From: Ligula intestinalis
Taxonomy: Eukaryota > Platyhelminthes > Cestoda > Diphyllobothriidea > Diphyllobothriidae
Assembly (NCBI GenBank): GCA_036362985.1
Contig: JAYGXS010000004.1
Coordinates: forward strand, 29,001,050 to 29,065,049
DNA length: 64,000 nt
Direction: 5' to 3'
The notes beneath the pieces were generated by a model. That model searched no databases, had not been told where the DNA came from, and worked only from the letters and a program-made list of their open reading frames with translations. This document shows, in pieces, positions 43,000-55,267 of the stretch; position 1 is the stretch's first letter, and every line of letters starts with the position of its first letter. Made by a program: the position numbers and the translations under genes.

Positions 43000-44905
43000 G
43001 TCGCTCAAGAACTGGCGCACCATAATGTGTTCCTCGCTATTCTCAAAAAGACCCGACAGACTTATCTGGAGGAGGTGAATGCCAGCTACACTTTATTCTA
43101 GAGCAATCGCCCAAAGATAGAGCGATGCTAAGCTGGCGTCATGTTCGGCATCCCGAAGGACATTGTAAGACGACGGTCCTGGCTGCTGCAGGGAATCAAT
43201 GGCCGTCTTATGAACTTGTGACTGTCTCTTTAGGCAGATAAATTAGCCACCGTCATTAGCGCACACATTCCTCCAAAGACCAGATATAGCAAAATCAGGA
43301 ATCTTTTGTACGAGAATCTACGCGCCCTGCCGGCGAGTAGACCGAAGGCGGACAAGCTGATTGTTCTTGTCAACTGCCTGGGAGGGAGTGCTGGGTCTCC
43401 ATACCTTTTGTGGCTGTAATGATAACATCCTCCTACTTCTATGAGCATTCATGGAACATTATCTCTTCATTACCGACACCTTACACCTTCCGACACAGGA
43501 TAAGGCAATTTGGACGCAGCCTCGATCACGATATAGACACCTGGAAAATAGTTTCGCCCGGAGACGAGATCGACAGGAAGTTCTGGTGACCAAGAAGATC
43601 TGCGACGCTGACTTTGCGGACGCGACAAACATTCATCAGTATAGACAGAAAGGGAAACAGCATGTTTTCGATACTTAAGCAGGAATCTCGTTGTTTAGCA
43701 TTGTCGGGAAAGCCTTTGCACACATTCTTCTCAAATACTTTTCCCGGCTTCTACTGGCTTTCAATGACACTGCGGAACGACGGACAATAATTTTGCGACC
43801 TACCAGCTACAAGCGAAGTGCTAGGAGATCAAAACCAACCTCGAAACGAGGGATCGCAATGGACTTTGGAAAATTTGCCTGTTTTGAGCGATTCAAGTAC
43901 ATAATGTGCAAACTCTACAACGGAATGACGGCAAATTTCACGGAAAAGGGGATCAGCTTAGAAGCATCCACAGTGACTGAGGGATTGAAGTAAGGCTAAG
44001 TACTCGCTTCCACCGTCTTCAGGTTCCTGTTTTCCTTCATTGTAAAGAACGCCTATCATTCTGGGATAAGCGCGTCTACACAGCCGACGGCAAGATGTTC
44101 AGTACCAGACGCATGTCGGCCCCAACGTATCACTCTATGACAACTATTCTGGACTTGCTCTTCGCGGACGACTGCGCAATCAAGACAGCAACACAAGAGG
44201 CGATGCAAAAAACTGCGCAAACTTCGGGCTCACCCTCAACACGGGTAAGACAGTGTTTATGCACTAGCCTTTACCTGGCACTGTATAAAACGACTCTTCT
44301 ATCACTATCAACGGCAGACAACTCCAAACAGTGGATATATTCATCTGTCTAAGCATCACACTCTTACGCAGCACAAATATAGACGACAAAACTGGACACC
44401 GGATATCCAAGACCAAACAAGCTTTAGGCCGACTGCAGGTCACGGACTTTGATTCAGCACGAAATTCGCGATGTACAGGGCGATGGTATTGACAACTTTA
44501 CTATATGAGGCGGATATATGGACCGTCTACATTAATCAAAGCAGGAAACCTGGTCATTTATAACCCAGCTGCCTCCGGTAAATACTAAGGCTGATGTGGA
44601 AGGACAGGATCTCGGACACGGAAGTCCTAAAGCGAAAAAGAATGCTAGACATTCACGCCATTCTAAGGCAAGTACAACTGCGATGGAGGTAACACCTCAT
44701 GTGAATAGACAACGAAAGGTTACCCGAGTGGTTGCCCTACAGAGACATCGCATCAGATGTTGGCCGACAAGGATAGCCTGTGGACGCATAACCACCTCCT
44801 ATGGACCTACAAATCAATCCGGCGACCTGGCACGACCTCGCCGAGAACCGACCAGCCTGGAGAAGAGCAATAAGAAGTGGAGCAGCAATCTAAAGAGTTA
44901 ACTAA
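43000..44905 (+). mobile_element. RTE-clade LINE, strongly decayed
   Basis: Recognisable pieces occur in order. The endonuclease fragment ATVISAHIPPKTRYSKIRNL and PKADKLIVL lies near 43245-43380. RT pieces are FSIVGKAFAHILLKYFSRLL (about 43692) and DGKMFSTRRMSAPTYHS with LLFADDCAI (FADD at 44161-44172). The C-terminal pieces LTTLLYEADIWTVYINQSRK, CLRxILRLMWKDRISDTEVL and ILRQVQLRWR follow to about 44700. Many stops and frameshifts break it. It is a different RTE lineage from the copies at 7.15, 37.9 and 45.45 kb. Confidence 0.8.
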
Positions 44906-45449
44906 ACAGCTGTTGTCAAGTTCAAAGACCGCTGCGGACTCTTACACACAAAGTCCCACCACGTAAAACGTGCATAAGCTGTCAATGGACATTCCACGCA
45001 TGCATCAGCATCCTAAGGCAATTTTGAACCTACTACCACCCACTTGCTTTTATGTGAAAACCAAGTGCTGGAGGGATGGGCCCTTGTGTGTCACGCGCAT
45101 TCGGATCATTTAGCTTTGCGAGCAACTGTGGCCAATCCTTCCTCCGGTATTTTTGACTCTGTCTTGATAGCGAACGCATGTGAAAGAGGAGGGCAGTCGA
45201 TGCGGCGAAAGTCCGTCCCTGCACCCACCTTGTTGTGCATGCATGTGTCGTAGACCACCCCGTTGTGGAGGCACATGGTGAATACCGTTGGAAACAACAG
45301 TCTAATTCTCAAGTCTCTGTCTGCACTTGCGAGGCATTAAAGCTCTCACCTGGGATGTGAAAAATATGCACTTACTTTTACGAGTAAAACGGAGAGACGA
45401 ACTGAACAAATACTTAGGGAATATATTTAGCTAAAATGGCAGAAAAGTG

Positions 45450-45795
45450 TTAGGCAAGGATAGCCCAGACTATCCAAGAAAGACGACTGAGGGGACTAGA
45501 ACACGTTTTTCGTCGTCAATCTCACGAGCTCAGTGCAACTGCCCTCGACCCGAAACCGTTACCAAAGTGAAAACATTGATGTGAGGGTCACTTCAAAACC
45601 TGGCTCGGTTCAGTCTGTCAGGACATGGGGGTGGTTCTAGGACCTTCGGTATTCGATCTCCGGCGCTGGCGAAGAGCATAGATTGGACTGTCCTGGTCTG
45701 CTGTCACGGATCGTTGCGCGCGGAGAAGTACCTTCCCGGTCATCACCAAGGCTTGCTCGATGAGTAATTATCGCAGCCGCAACAAGTACAAGTCG
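45450..45795 (+). mobile_element. RTE-like LINE, 3'-terminal fragment
   Basis: DNA and broken translation parallel 39385-39715: AAGAAAGACGACTGAGG, ACACGTTTTTCGTCGTC, CAGGACATGG, GGACCTTCGGTATTCG and the terminal GCAGCCGCAACAAGTACAAGT. Only the last 350 bp of the family remain. Confidence 0.8.
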
Positions 45796-45799
45796 CGTG

Positions 45800-47235
45800 G
45801 GCCAATAAGTTACAGAGTGAAGTGGAAATTGATTCTGAAGATTATTTCCCGGGCGCCCGACTCGAGGATTCGGACAAGCGGCAAACATCGATGTGATATT
45901 CATGAAGAGTGTGCGCCGTCAGACTTTGGGTACCAGGTTACGGAAGTGTTCGCAAATTCAAGCATCTAATACTAAAAGGCCGTTCCCCGTTGAGTAGTTC
46001 AGCTCGCATACTAACTGCCGGCATAATTGGACAAAGTTGCAGAGCGCGTCAGTCCCCATGGACGCCGTAGCATGGATGGTAGGACTGTAAGTGGACATTT
46101 TTGCATGAGGCTTCCTGAGGAGTTTGAATACAGGCGGGGCCCAACAACCACTCTGATTGTTTGTTCGGGGGTGGCTGCTCTAGCAATTTCGCAAAAGAAC
46201 CCAACCACAAAGCACAAATAGCAAGAAAACCTATTCAATGGCGGCTTACGGTTGCCATATCACAGTGCCGTTATTGAGACCTGTGGAATTCTAGAAGGCA
46301 GTCAGTGCGCCAGACCTCGGTCCCTCGCGTCCTGATAGTACTGTCGCTGATCGTACGCGACTACTTATTTGCGGGACTCATAAGCCTGTTTATTTCGAAG
46401 CTTATCTTCGCTAAAAGCCATTCCACTATCTTCCACCTGTTAAAGGGCCAGGTAGCTAGCAGCTATGCTAACGGGACCAACGTGACTGAATAAGCTACCA
46501 CACTGTGCAAGGGTCTCGTGGCCTGATAAGGAAAGATTCCCGGCAGAGTGGTAGTTTTGACCTCCATATCGACTGATACCGCTGTCAATCGCATCACCAG
46601 CTACAAACTAAGAGCGAAGTAGGAGCAAAAATATTACAAGGTTACTCAGGAGTTATTTCAACGTTACCAAACCTAACAACATTGGACTCGTCCAGGGCTA
46701 ATTACTAAGATCATTCTGTGGCTATTTATGGTAGTTAATGGTTCTGATCAGTATTACCTGAAGATGGAAATCACTCAATAGTACTTCCACGTCAGAAAGA
46801 CATTTGTGGCAATGAAGCGGAGTTCTTCACGTAAACTGGGCCCAGTTAGCCAATCAGATAACTATCCACACATAAAATTACAAACATGAGCTGTCAGCAT
46901 GGGCGTAAATGAGGGTTTCTATCAGGGCTCCCGATGATACGAGCTCCGGCCGGGCGGAATGGTAGATCAATTTAACTTCAAGACAGCAAAAGCACCAGTA
47001 TTTAGAAATAATGGAGATAAATATGGTCAAAACCCAAGAAAAATTCAACCATCGCGAAACATGCAGAGGCAGAAGTCCTAAACCTGAAAATATAGCTAGG
47101 CAACTTACCATCACGCAGGCAAACGAATGGCAACCGCAAAACCAAGTTTCGAGACTCGAGCGCCGAATAGCACGCTCAATGACGCATACACGGGTTAGCG
47201 CGCGCTTCAATCCACTTTATAGTGGCTGAGGATAT
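45800..47235. other. No gene seen upstream of the LTR element
   Basis: There are only short frames without family motifs. Confidence 0.45.
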
Positions 47236-47792
47236 TGTAGCAAATACCTTTAAGATGGCCTCAATTTTTGTTCATTTTGCACTCTATTAAAGATGGCGGC
47301 ATACCATGTCACGACTTGGTTATTTCAAGCGGACATAATCCTATTGGCTAACTGATCAGCAATTTTATGTCGGCGAGTTTATGCTATTGGCTACTGGATA
47401 AATTAAGCATTCCCATTGGTTTATCCCCTATAATATAGACTTAATTCTGCTGTCGTTTTCCTATCTAAAGACGGCCCTATGGAAGGTTGATAAGCTCTCT
47501 CGGCAGCCGCCTCCAGCCGTCTCCCAGAAGTTATCTCCTGCCAGGACCAGGACCAGGACAGTCAATCATCCCCGCCGAAGGACGACTTTACTGATTGTTC
47601 CGATTGTTGTAGCCAGGACTAATAAATTAGTCCTTCAAATAGTAGTAAAGTTTAAAAGTAGCAGTCTTTGTTTAAACGGTCTTGATCTTATTTGGGTTCG
47701 GTTCGGTCGTTTTCATCTAGTAATCGCATTCGTTGTTATGTTTCGGGTTAGAGTCGCACGAAATCGCACATCGGTCGTCTCGGTTCAATACA
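47236..47792 (+). repeat. 5' LTR of the Gypsy-type element
   Basis: It starts TGTAGCAAATACC and ends CGGTTCAATACA. It matches 55263-55818 along its whole length. It contains CCAGGACCAGGACCAGGACA and TTTGGGTTCGGTTCGGTCG. Confidence 0.93.
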
Positions 47793-47798
47793 AATTGT

Positions 47799-47813
47799 TG
47801 GCAGCGGTGGGAT
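47799..47813 (+). promoter_or_regulatory. Putative primer binding site
   Basis: TGGCAGCGGTGGGAT begins 6 nt after the 5' LTR. The TGG start fits pairing with a tRNA 3' CCA end. The tRNA species was not determined. Confidence 0.6.
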
Positions 47814-48600
47814 ATGGACATCGACGACCTTCTCACTCCTCTAGAAACAGCAATGGAGAAGTTGACTTCTCCTGCGTCAAGGACAACGCGGCCAAATAGG
47901 TTCTTGCTCTCAGACCATTACGACCTATGAGCGAGTCGCATGTAGAACTTCATTGAGACAAGTGATGAAGGAAGCAGACCTGTGGTCGTCCTTGAATGCG
48001 TGGACGATGAGTTGCTGGGCGTTACTAGGGCCTGTAACATAACGTCATCACTAACTACGGCCACTATATTTGATAGACTCAGACGAGATTTTGGTGTACC
48101 AGTCACGCTATGGAACAGTCGTCAAACTCTAAGAACTAGGAGACAAATGACAGCAGAGTCAGTTGGAAATACCAACGCCATCTCTGCGTCTTAGCCCACA
48201 AAGCTTTTCCAGACTACAGCTTCGCTGATCTGAAAACAGAGATCCTAGTCATCTTTCTAGAAGGTGTAGCTTGTGATGAGGTTAGGCGTGAGTTTGTTTG
48301 GAACACACCAACTACCATCAAGAAGGCTCAAGAGTACGCCCAGCAGGAGGAAGTGGCCTTCATTGCCGTGCCCAAGCATGACGCTGTCCCACCGATGACT
48401 CGCAACATATTCGGTCCCCGGCCTCCAACGACGGTTGGCGTCTACGCCACGAGACAGTGCCAATCCCGCGAAATTGGCACGCAGACGGCTCAGTGGCAGA
48501 TAAGTCCTCCCACGTAGATGAATCCTCTGCAAAGGAATCCTCCACCGCCAACCTATCCGTCCTACGGCTTCCCTAAACCGTGACAGGGTCCTTCACAACT
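47814..48600 (+). pseudogene. Gag remnant of the Gypsy-type element
   Basis: An ATG directly after the primer site opens MDIDDLLTPLETAMEKL. Stops follow at about 47928 and later. Pieces such as VTLWNSRQTLRTRRQMTAES and a Pro-rich stretch near 48530-48720 are seen. The position defines it as gag; there is no clear CCHC knuckle. Confidence 0.6.
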
Positions 48601-48779
48601 TTGGCATGGACAGCCACAGAATGTTGCTGGTTGGACTGGACCTCCACAACCGACCTCTTCTTGGCGAGGCCCAACACCGTCCACTCCACGAGGGAATTGG
48701 AGACAACAACGGGTGAGACAGAACCGCCCCCATATAGTCCCGGTGCTCATGTGATCACCCCAGGTGAGGACGAACAATC

Positions 48780-49520
48780 CGGTAAGTGCCTTTTGATAAC
48801 TGATATGTGTATTACGAACATAGGTTCCACTAAGCCTTTCCCAGTTATTGATACTACCATAGGAAACTCTAAGTTGCCATGCTTAGTTGATTCAGGAGGT
48901 GGGTGCTCCCTTTTTTCTGTTATATTTTTGTGAAGACTGTCTTTCCGGAACATGTACTGTCGTAAAGTTTAAATTTTTCTTTGTATCAACTTATTTCATA
49001 TCATCCTGTTACCAACAGGGAGTTCAAAGGCATTCGCCTATCTTTCCCTCAATAAACTGATACTGATACTGATACTGATTATTAGGCTAGAAACATTTTT
49101 TAAACTTCAAGCGAAGGTTAGATATTGCAGTATGTCCAAAATTAGTCTGAAAACGGCTAATGGCAACACCCTGCGACATAACGGCATAGTAGAACTAAAA
49201 CTTTTGTTTGATAGCATTAAATTTACACATACCTTTATTATTTGCCCAGATATCATTTGGAAATATATATTAGGAGCAGACTTTTTACATGCTTTTGAAT
49301 GTTTAGTAGATTTTAATCTTAATTGTATACGCTTTTGTGGAATTGAAATTCCCTTTAATATCGAGGCGCCACGTATACTGGTCGAAGTTAACACGTTCCA
49401 GTTAGACGAATGCGTTAAGGAGTTAGTTCCATCCTTAGTCGATTCGGTTAGCTCTACGAAGCTACAAAACCTAATTCATGAGTTTAGGGACATTTTTGAT
49501 TGGGACGGTCGTTCGTAGGG
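48780..49520 (+). pseudogene. Aspartic protease region, split by a LINE tail
   Basis: LPCLVDSGGGCSL (active-site DSG) is near 48875-48915. After the inserted LINE tail the sequence resumes with KISLKTANGNTLRHNGIVEL and IIWKYILGADFLHAF, the ILGADFL-type second protease motif. It ends in a stop at 49516. Confidence 0.75.
48925..49077 (+). mobile_element. LINE 3' tail inserted in the protease region
   Basis: The inserted stretch ends with GGCATTCGCCTATCTTTCCC, TCAATAAACTGATACTGATA and further CTGATA repeats. This AATAAA plus short tandem tail resembles the 3' end of CR1-like LINEs; compare GGGCGAAAGCCTTCTTCCC and TTAATAAAGTGACTTAAAGT at 51829-51867. Boundaries are approximate. Confidence 0.65.
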
Positions 49521-49639
49521 CCCGAACCAATGAAGCTCATCACGAAATACATACGGGAACAGCCCGACCTATTAAGATTCCACCTCAACGACTACCTGTG
49601 TTCTACCAGACACAGTTACAGGTGATGATAGATGATATG

Positions 49640-50332
49640 CTTGATTGAACGATAATCAAGCCATCTAGCTCTCCCTGGTCGTCTCCGGTCGTTCTAGTCA
49701 TGAAGAAGGACGGGAAATTAAGACTATGCATAGATTATCGTAAGTTAAACGAGGTCACGACTAAAGATTCCTTTCCGTTACCTCGCATTGATGAAACGTT
49801 AGAGGCCCTTTCGGGTAATCGGGTGTTCTCAACGTTAGATTTAGCTGCTGGATATTGGCAAGTAGAAGTCCGGCCGTCCGACCGTGAGAAAACTGCTTTC
49901 TCAGTCCCTTCTGGATTATACGAATTCGAGACTATGCCTTTTGGTCTAGCTAATGCGCCTAGTACTTTCCGAAGGCTTATGAACCAGGTTCTAGCACAAT
50001 TTATCCCGAATACCTGTTTAGTGTATCTCGACGATATCATTATTCTTGGAAAGGATTTGGACCATCATTTGCATAATTTACGTAGGATATTCGACGGGTT
50101 GAAACAGGCAGGTCTCACCCTTAAGCCGGCAAAGTGCGTACTCCTACGTGATAAGGTTAAGTTCGTAGGACATGTCGTGTCAGCCTCGGGGGTCGAAACC
50201 GACATAGATAAGGTTGCGGAAGTCCACGAGTGGCCGACACCCACCAATGTGACTGAGGTCAGAAGTTTCAGGGATCTCGCTTCCTACTACAGGAAGTTTG
50301 TTAAGGACTATGCACATATAGCTGCACCGTAA
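49640..50332 (+). pseudogene. Gypsy-type reverse transcriptase domain
   Basis: The open frame from 49700 contains KLRLCIDYRKLNEVT, FSTLDLAAGYWQVEV, FETMPFGLANAPSTFRRLMN, CLVYLDDIIILGKD (catalytic YLDD at 50024-50035) and KFVGHVVSASGVETD. It is the best-preserved part of the element. The upstream link to the protease has stops near 49645, and the frame ends at TAA 50330. Confidence 0.92.
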
Positions 50333-50334
50333 AT

Positions 50335-50532
50335 AAGCTCACGCAAAAGGGAGGTCACTTTAAGTGGACACCCGAATGTGCAGCGAGCTTCAACACTTTA
50401 AAAAACAACTTGTGTTCCAGTCCAATCCTTGCGTTCCCCGATGTTAGTCAACAGGCGAGAGAATTCATACTTGACACAGATGCAAGTGAAATTCGCGATT
50501 GGCGCTGTTTTATCACAAAGACAAGCAGATAA
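50335..50532 (+). pseudogene. Gypsy-type RNase H, first part
   Basis: FILDTDAS and, after a frameshift, IGAVLSQRQADKTE are typical of the Gypsy RNase H start. The domain is interrupted by the LINE at 50533. Confidence 0.8.
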
Positions 50533-51880
50533 AACAGAGTGTGTTATCCAGCAGTGGACTCGCGCACTAGATGAAGATGGTAAGGTTGACGTCATCTATA
50601 CGGACTTCAAGAAGGCATTCGACAGCGTCCCACATAAGCATCTAATGTATAAATTGTCAGAAATTGGCATAAGAGGAAAGCTGCTGGCATGGATCACAGA
50701 TTTTCTTACAGGGCGATCGCAAACTGTGTGCATCGGTGACTCAAAGTCAAACCCTACATCTGTTCTGAGTGGCGTCCCCTAAGGCTCTGTCTTAGGGCCA
50801 CTGCTCTTCCTTATCTATATCAACGACTGTGTCAATGACCTGGGTTGCAGCGCCATCATGTTTGCCGACGAAGTCAAACTCTGGAGAGCCATCAGGTCTG
50901 ACGCCGATAGGAAAGCGCTTCAAGAGAGTCTCAATCGACTTAGCTGCTGGTCTGCTCGTTGGCTTTTAAACTTCAACATTAGTAAGTGTGTGGTTTTAAG
51001 ACTCCGTACTAGAAGGACTGATGAGGAGAACGATTCCTTCCAATACCTCCTCGATGGGCACCCGCTTTCAAATGTGAACGAACAAAAGGATCTCGGTGTT
51101 CTAATAAATTCCTCACTTAAACCATCTACTCAGTGTGTAAAGGCAGCTAAACGCGCGACACAGGTGCTGCTTGCGATTAGGCGGGGTTCGGCAACATTGA
51201 CAAGGAGCTCTTCAGGAAAACTACGGAGCGTTTGTTTGGTCCCACTTGGAGTATGCTGTCCAGGCCTGGCGTCCGTGGTTTAAGAAGAATTACCTGCACC
51301 TGGAACGAGTGCAGGCGAGGGCTACGAAGATGGTCAAGAATCTTGGTCATCTGCCTCATGAAGACAGACTGACCAAACTTGATCTTTTCCCTCTCAATTA
51401 TAGGCAATTCTACGGGGACCTCATACGAACCTACAGAATTGTTAGAGGCCAAGACTGCGCCCTAGAATTTGATTATTTCTTTGAATTGGCTCGGACTGAC
51501 CATCTGCGAGGTCATCCTTTTAAACTACAGAGGAAACCGGCCCGTATCGACGTTCGACGAAACGCCTTCTCTCAGAGGGTCATTGGAGCGTGGAACGGAC
51601 TCCCGGAAGAGGTGGTCCTCTCAAATACTGTTGACACTTTTAAACACAAACTTGATTCTCATTTGCTGAGAAACTGTGGCAGATATAATGAACAAAGTGT
51701 CAGTAGCAGCACCTTGCAACTGGCTCACACTTATCGCTGATGTTAAGCCTACATTTGTACATTTGTATTGTGTACTATTGTTACGGTTGACCTATTATGC
51801 GATTTTGGTTATGAATAGGGAGCTCAAGGGCGAAAGCCTTCTTCCCTTAATAAAGTGACTTAAAGTACTTAAGTCGATCC
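50533..51880 (+). mobile_element. CR1-like LINE inserted in the RNase H region
   Basis: This is a 5'-truncated [30 protein letters not shown]-like loop, LSGVP with TAA (50780-50782) before GSVLGPLLFLIYINDC, IMFADEVKLWRAI, VNEQKDLGVLINSSLKPS, LERVQARATKMVKNLG and FELARTDHLRGHPFKL. The catalytic box reads FADE (50861-50872), not FADD. A frameshift lies near 51250. The protein ends at 51740. The 3' part ends with CTTAATAAAGTGACTTAAAG. It is related to LINE B at 24.9 and 27.6 kb. Confidence 0.88.
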
Positions 51881-52140
51881 CTTAGCCAAGCTGAGAGGCG
51901 GTACTGTGTGACTAGGAAAGAGATGCTTGCCCTCGTCTTTTTCGTTCAAGAATGTCGACCATTCCCACAGTACCGAAAGTTCATAGTTAGAACGGATCAT
52001 AGCTCGCTAACATGGCTTCTTAATTTCAAGAACCCCGAAGGGCAAGTCGCACGATGGCAAGAACAACTAGCAGGCTACGAGTACGAATGTTTATACCGAC
52101 CGGGTCGTCTGCACAATAATGCTGACGCCCTATCTAGGAA
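51880..52140 (+). pseudogene. Gypsy-type RNase H, second part
   Basis: The frame resumes with SLSQAERRYCVTRKEMLALV, then FIVRTDHSSLTWLLNFKNPE and LYRPGRLHNNADALSRKPY, the standard end of the Gypsy RNase H and tether. The motif normally between AVLSQ and SLSQAE is lost at the insertion. Confidence 0.85.
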
Positions 52141-52940
52141 ACCCTATAGACCGCAACAAAATTGTCCATCGTGTACGGACATAAACATAAGAGCGATATC
52201 GCTTCACGATGAGCAAAGTTTTATGTGGGCGCAGGCACAACGTGAAGACCCGCACATTGGGCTGATATACCATAGAAAAATTAGTGAAACCCGGTCGTTG
52301 AGCACGAGCGAGTTAAGGGGGCAGAGCTACGAAACCTGCTGCCTGCACACAGTTTTGGATAAGTTATTTTCGGATAACGGTGTCCTGTATTATAGAGATA
52401 GTGAGCAGCATCCACGACGTATCTTGCTACCTCTATCCATGGTAGACGAAATAATAGAGAGGATACATACCGAGTTAGGACATGTAGGAATATATAAGAC
52501 TGAATGGACACTCAGGCGTAGCTATTACTGGCCCAACTTAAAGCGTTCTGTGTGGAATCACATTCGGTAATGCACCCTATGCAATCAACTTAAGCCACCG
52601 CGACAGCTAAACAGGGCCCCTCTTCAGCCAATATTGACCGGGTATCCCAACGAGCGCGTTGGTGTCGACATTATCGGACCCATTGCCGAGTCGTGCAGGC
52701 ATAATCGGTACATTTAAGTGATGGTTGATTTCTTCACAAAGATAGCTGATATAGTAGCCTTGCCCGATTTCTTTGCCGACACAGTCTCCCAGGCCATTTT
52801 AAATGGTTGAATTTGTAGATGGGGCGCCCCGGATCAGCTTCACTCTGACAGGAGAAGTTCATTTGAAAACACAACCATACGCGACTTATGTCAGTACCTG
52901 CGAATCAATAAAACTCGCACGACTGCGTACCATCCGCAAG
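52141..52940 (+). pseudogene. Gypsy-type integrase, first part
   Basis: The HHCC zinc domain is visible as ERIHTELGHVGIYKTEWTLR and, after a TAA at 52568-52570, CTLCNQLKPP. The core follows with RVGVDIIGPI (first D) and QLHSDRRSSFEN (second D), then YHPQG. More stops lie near 52715 and 52808. The core is interrupted after HPQG by the minus-strand LINE. Confidence 0.85.
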
Positions 52941-52941
52941 G

Positions 52942-54537
52942 TAATAAATAAATAAATAAATAAATTTTATATTTTAGGCCCGGAGGGCCTCGTCATTGCT
53001 AACTTAGTGCTGTGGAAAAATAAATACACAGTTGATAAATGCTGCTCTCCATGAAACAACCACATAGACAGCGGGAGCGTTTAGTAGTGTTGGTAGATAA
53101 ATTCAGATTTACCAACATATCGTCATTTTAAAATAGTAGTCAACGCATGGTGAACTAAGAAGGAAGCAGTGAAAAAAAACTCCTACCATTTAAGCTGGGG
53201 CGGAGTTCAGCGAACCCCTGCTTAAAAAAAAACAAAACGTAGGAAAAAAAACTGCTTCAAAAAAGTTAAGGGGTTTGGTTGAGAGGATTGATTGTAGTGC
53301 AAATGAGACAGGACTGTTGATGAGAACGAATGAGGGTGGGAAACGCTTCTTGTGATTGGAGAAATCATATAATAGCAGAGGCTGTCTTTCACCATTGTTA
53401 CACCGCCCGACTGGCTTCATGATCAACCATCAGGGAGATGAGACCGGAGGAGGCCATCGCGGACAACAGAGTCAGGAAGGTGAGGGAACGGCAGAGGTCA
53501 CCTGATCATCAACGAAACGTCCGAGCTGTGACCTTGTAGACTGCGGAGTTAAGCGACGAGCTGGCGAAAATAGCAGAACCGCCACGAGCATGACTAAGGA
53601 CCATGAAGCCTATCGTCAGGGTAGTAAAACGGAGAATAGAGAAAACGGCAATGATGACTGGACAGAGAAGTGAATGAAAAATAATTGTAAATATCACTGA
53701 AAGAATGAAGAAATAGACATGTATGGAAAAAATTTGATATAAACATAACAACCTCAGATACCAGGGGGACCCTTTTCAAAGTCCAAAAGTTGTGTGTTTG
53801 GGAAGGAGACGGATAACAAGGACTTTATATCTTCTGAAGTTAAGTGTTTACGTAATTTGACTTTAAAACCTGCTAAGTTAGACGACAGCCTAATTTCGAG
53901 GGGAATATTATTCCAGAGGAAGGCATATTTGGAGGCAAAGAAGTGAGAATGGTTCGAAGTGGAGCTTAAGGGGGGTGCAATAATCCTGGAGGAATTACGG
54001 GTGGCATAAGGTCTATCTGCGGGAATGAGAGCGTTGATTCGTGGAAGGTTAGGGGTAGAGTTAACGCGAAAGAGGAAACAGAGGCCTGCTTCGAGTCTTC
54101 TGACCCAAAGAAATGTCATGTTCGCTAACTGACATCTCTCCGTATAAGAAAGCGTGGATCGAGGAAGAGCGAATATTTTGCGAGTAAATACCCTCTGTAC
54201 ATTTTCAATCTTACTGCGGTCTGAAGCATTCATTAGACCAAAGAGGGGACAGCAGTATTCTAGGATGGGTAGAACATACATGCGATAAAGTTTTAACTTT
54301 ATTTCCAGCAGGAAGAAATTGTGTGATATAAAACCACATATCTGTGCAGCCTTCGCAGATATTCGATCGGCATGAGGCGACAATGCTAGTTTATTTGTGT
54401 AGCTTAGACCTAAGTCTTTTATAGTGGATCGTTCTAAAATTGGAGTATTTTGAAAGACTAGGGGATTAAATAGGCCCTGACGGACCAGCCAAAGACTTTT
54501 CATGGACAAGCCATGTCGGTACTCACCATACACTGAG
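52942..54537 (-). mobile_element. CR1-like LINE inserted in the integrase region (minus strand)
   Basis: A minus-strand frame at 54533-53754 encodes the RT C-terminal region: ILERSTIKDLGLSYTNKLAL, MYVLPILEYCCPLFGLMNAS, IENVQRVFTRKIFALPR and SKYAFLWNNIPLEIRLSSNL. It is related to the LINE at 60358-62226. The 3' UTR runs to 52942 and ends in a (TTTA)n tail, seen on the plus strand as AATAAATAAATAAATAAAT. AGGTAA flanks both sides (52939-52944 and 54539-54544), a likely target-site duplication. The RT core is missing. Confidence 0.85.
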
Positions 54538-55267
54538 TAGGTAAAATACCGTGTAACGGTATGGACAGGTAGAACGGACGAATAGAACCCTAATCGGTTT
54601 GCTCAAAGCGTTCGTTGATAGACAGGCTCCCCGAACGTGGGACGATGCCTTACCAGCCTGTATGCTAGCCTATCGCTCCACGGTACATGCATCGACCCAT
54701 CAAACCCCCTTTGCCCTTACATGTGGCCGAGAAATGCGAATTATCGAGGACCTTCAAGTACCTCGCGATAGTAACGAAGTTCCCATCGGCGTTTACCTTA
54801 CGATGCTTACCAATAAGATGCGCATCACCACAGAAGAGGCGCGAATACATCTTCAGGGGTCCCAGAGGCGTCAAAAGGATCACTACGACCGTTTGGCCCA
54901 CGGAAGTCCTTACGAAATAGGTGATGTCGTTTTGCTTCGGTATTATTTCGTTGCCCAGGGAATGCTGTCTAAGTTTGTAGCTGATTGGTGCGGCCCATAT
55001 ACCGTTACCCGAGTTATTTCGGACACTACGTGCGTTATCCAGGGACACGAACGGCCTTTCAGCCCAGAGCTCATGGTATACTTCAACCGTCTCAAACTGG
55101 GTGGCCGCCCCACCGAACCAGATCGTAACCCTGAACGCCCACGTGACGAGGTACCACCCGAAGATATAGAGGAGACTTTCGTTCCCGTGGGAAGTATTCC
55201 ACATCATTCGGAGGATGAGGTGCACGCTGAGAAACGTGATACCTTTTTTGGGGAGGATGCAGTGTAG
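54538..55267 (+). pseudogene. Gypsy-type integrase, second part
   Basis: The core resumes with VERTNRTLIGLLKAF (third catalytic residue, E). An open frame from 54599 then reads TWDDALPACMLAYRSTVHAS, YEIGDVVLLRYYF, WCGPYTVTRVISDTTCVIQG and MVYFNRLKLGGRP, the GPY/F-type C-terminal module. The stop lies at the start of the 3' LTR. Confidence 0.88.
55244..55262 (+). promoter_or_regulatory. Putative polypurine tract
   Basis: TTTTTTGGGGAGGATGCAG lies directly before the 3' LTR, where plus-strand priming occurs in this class. Confidence 0.55.
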
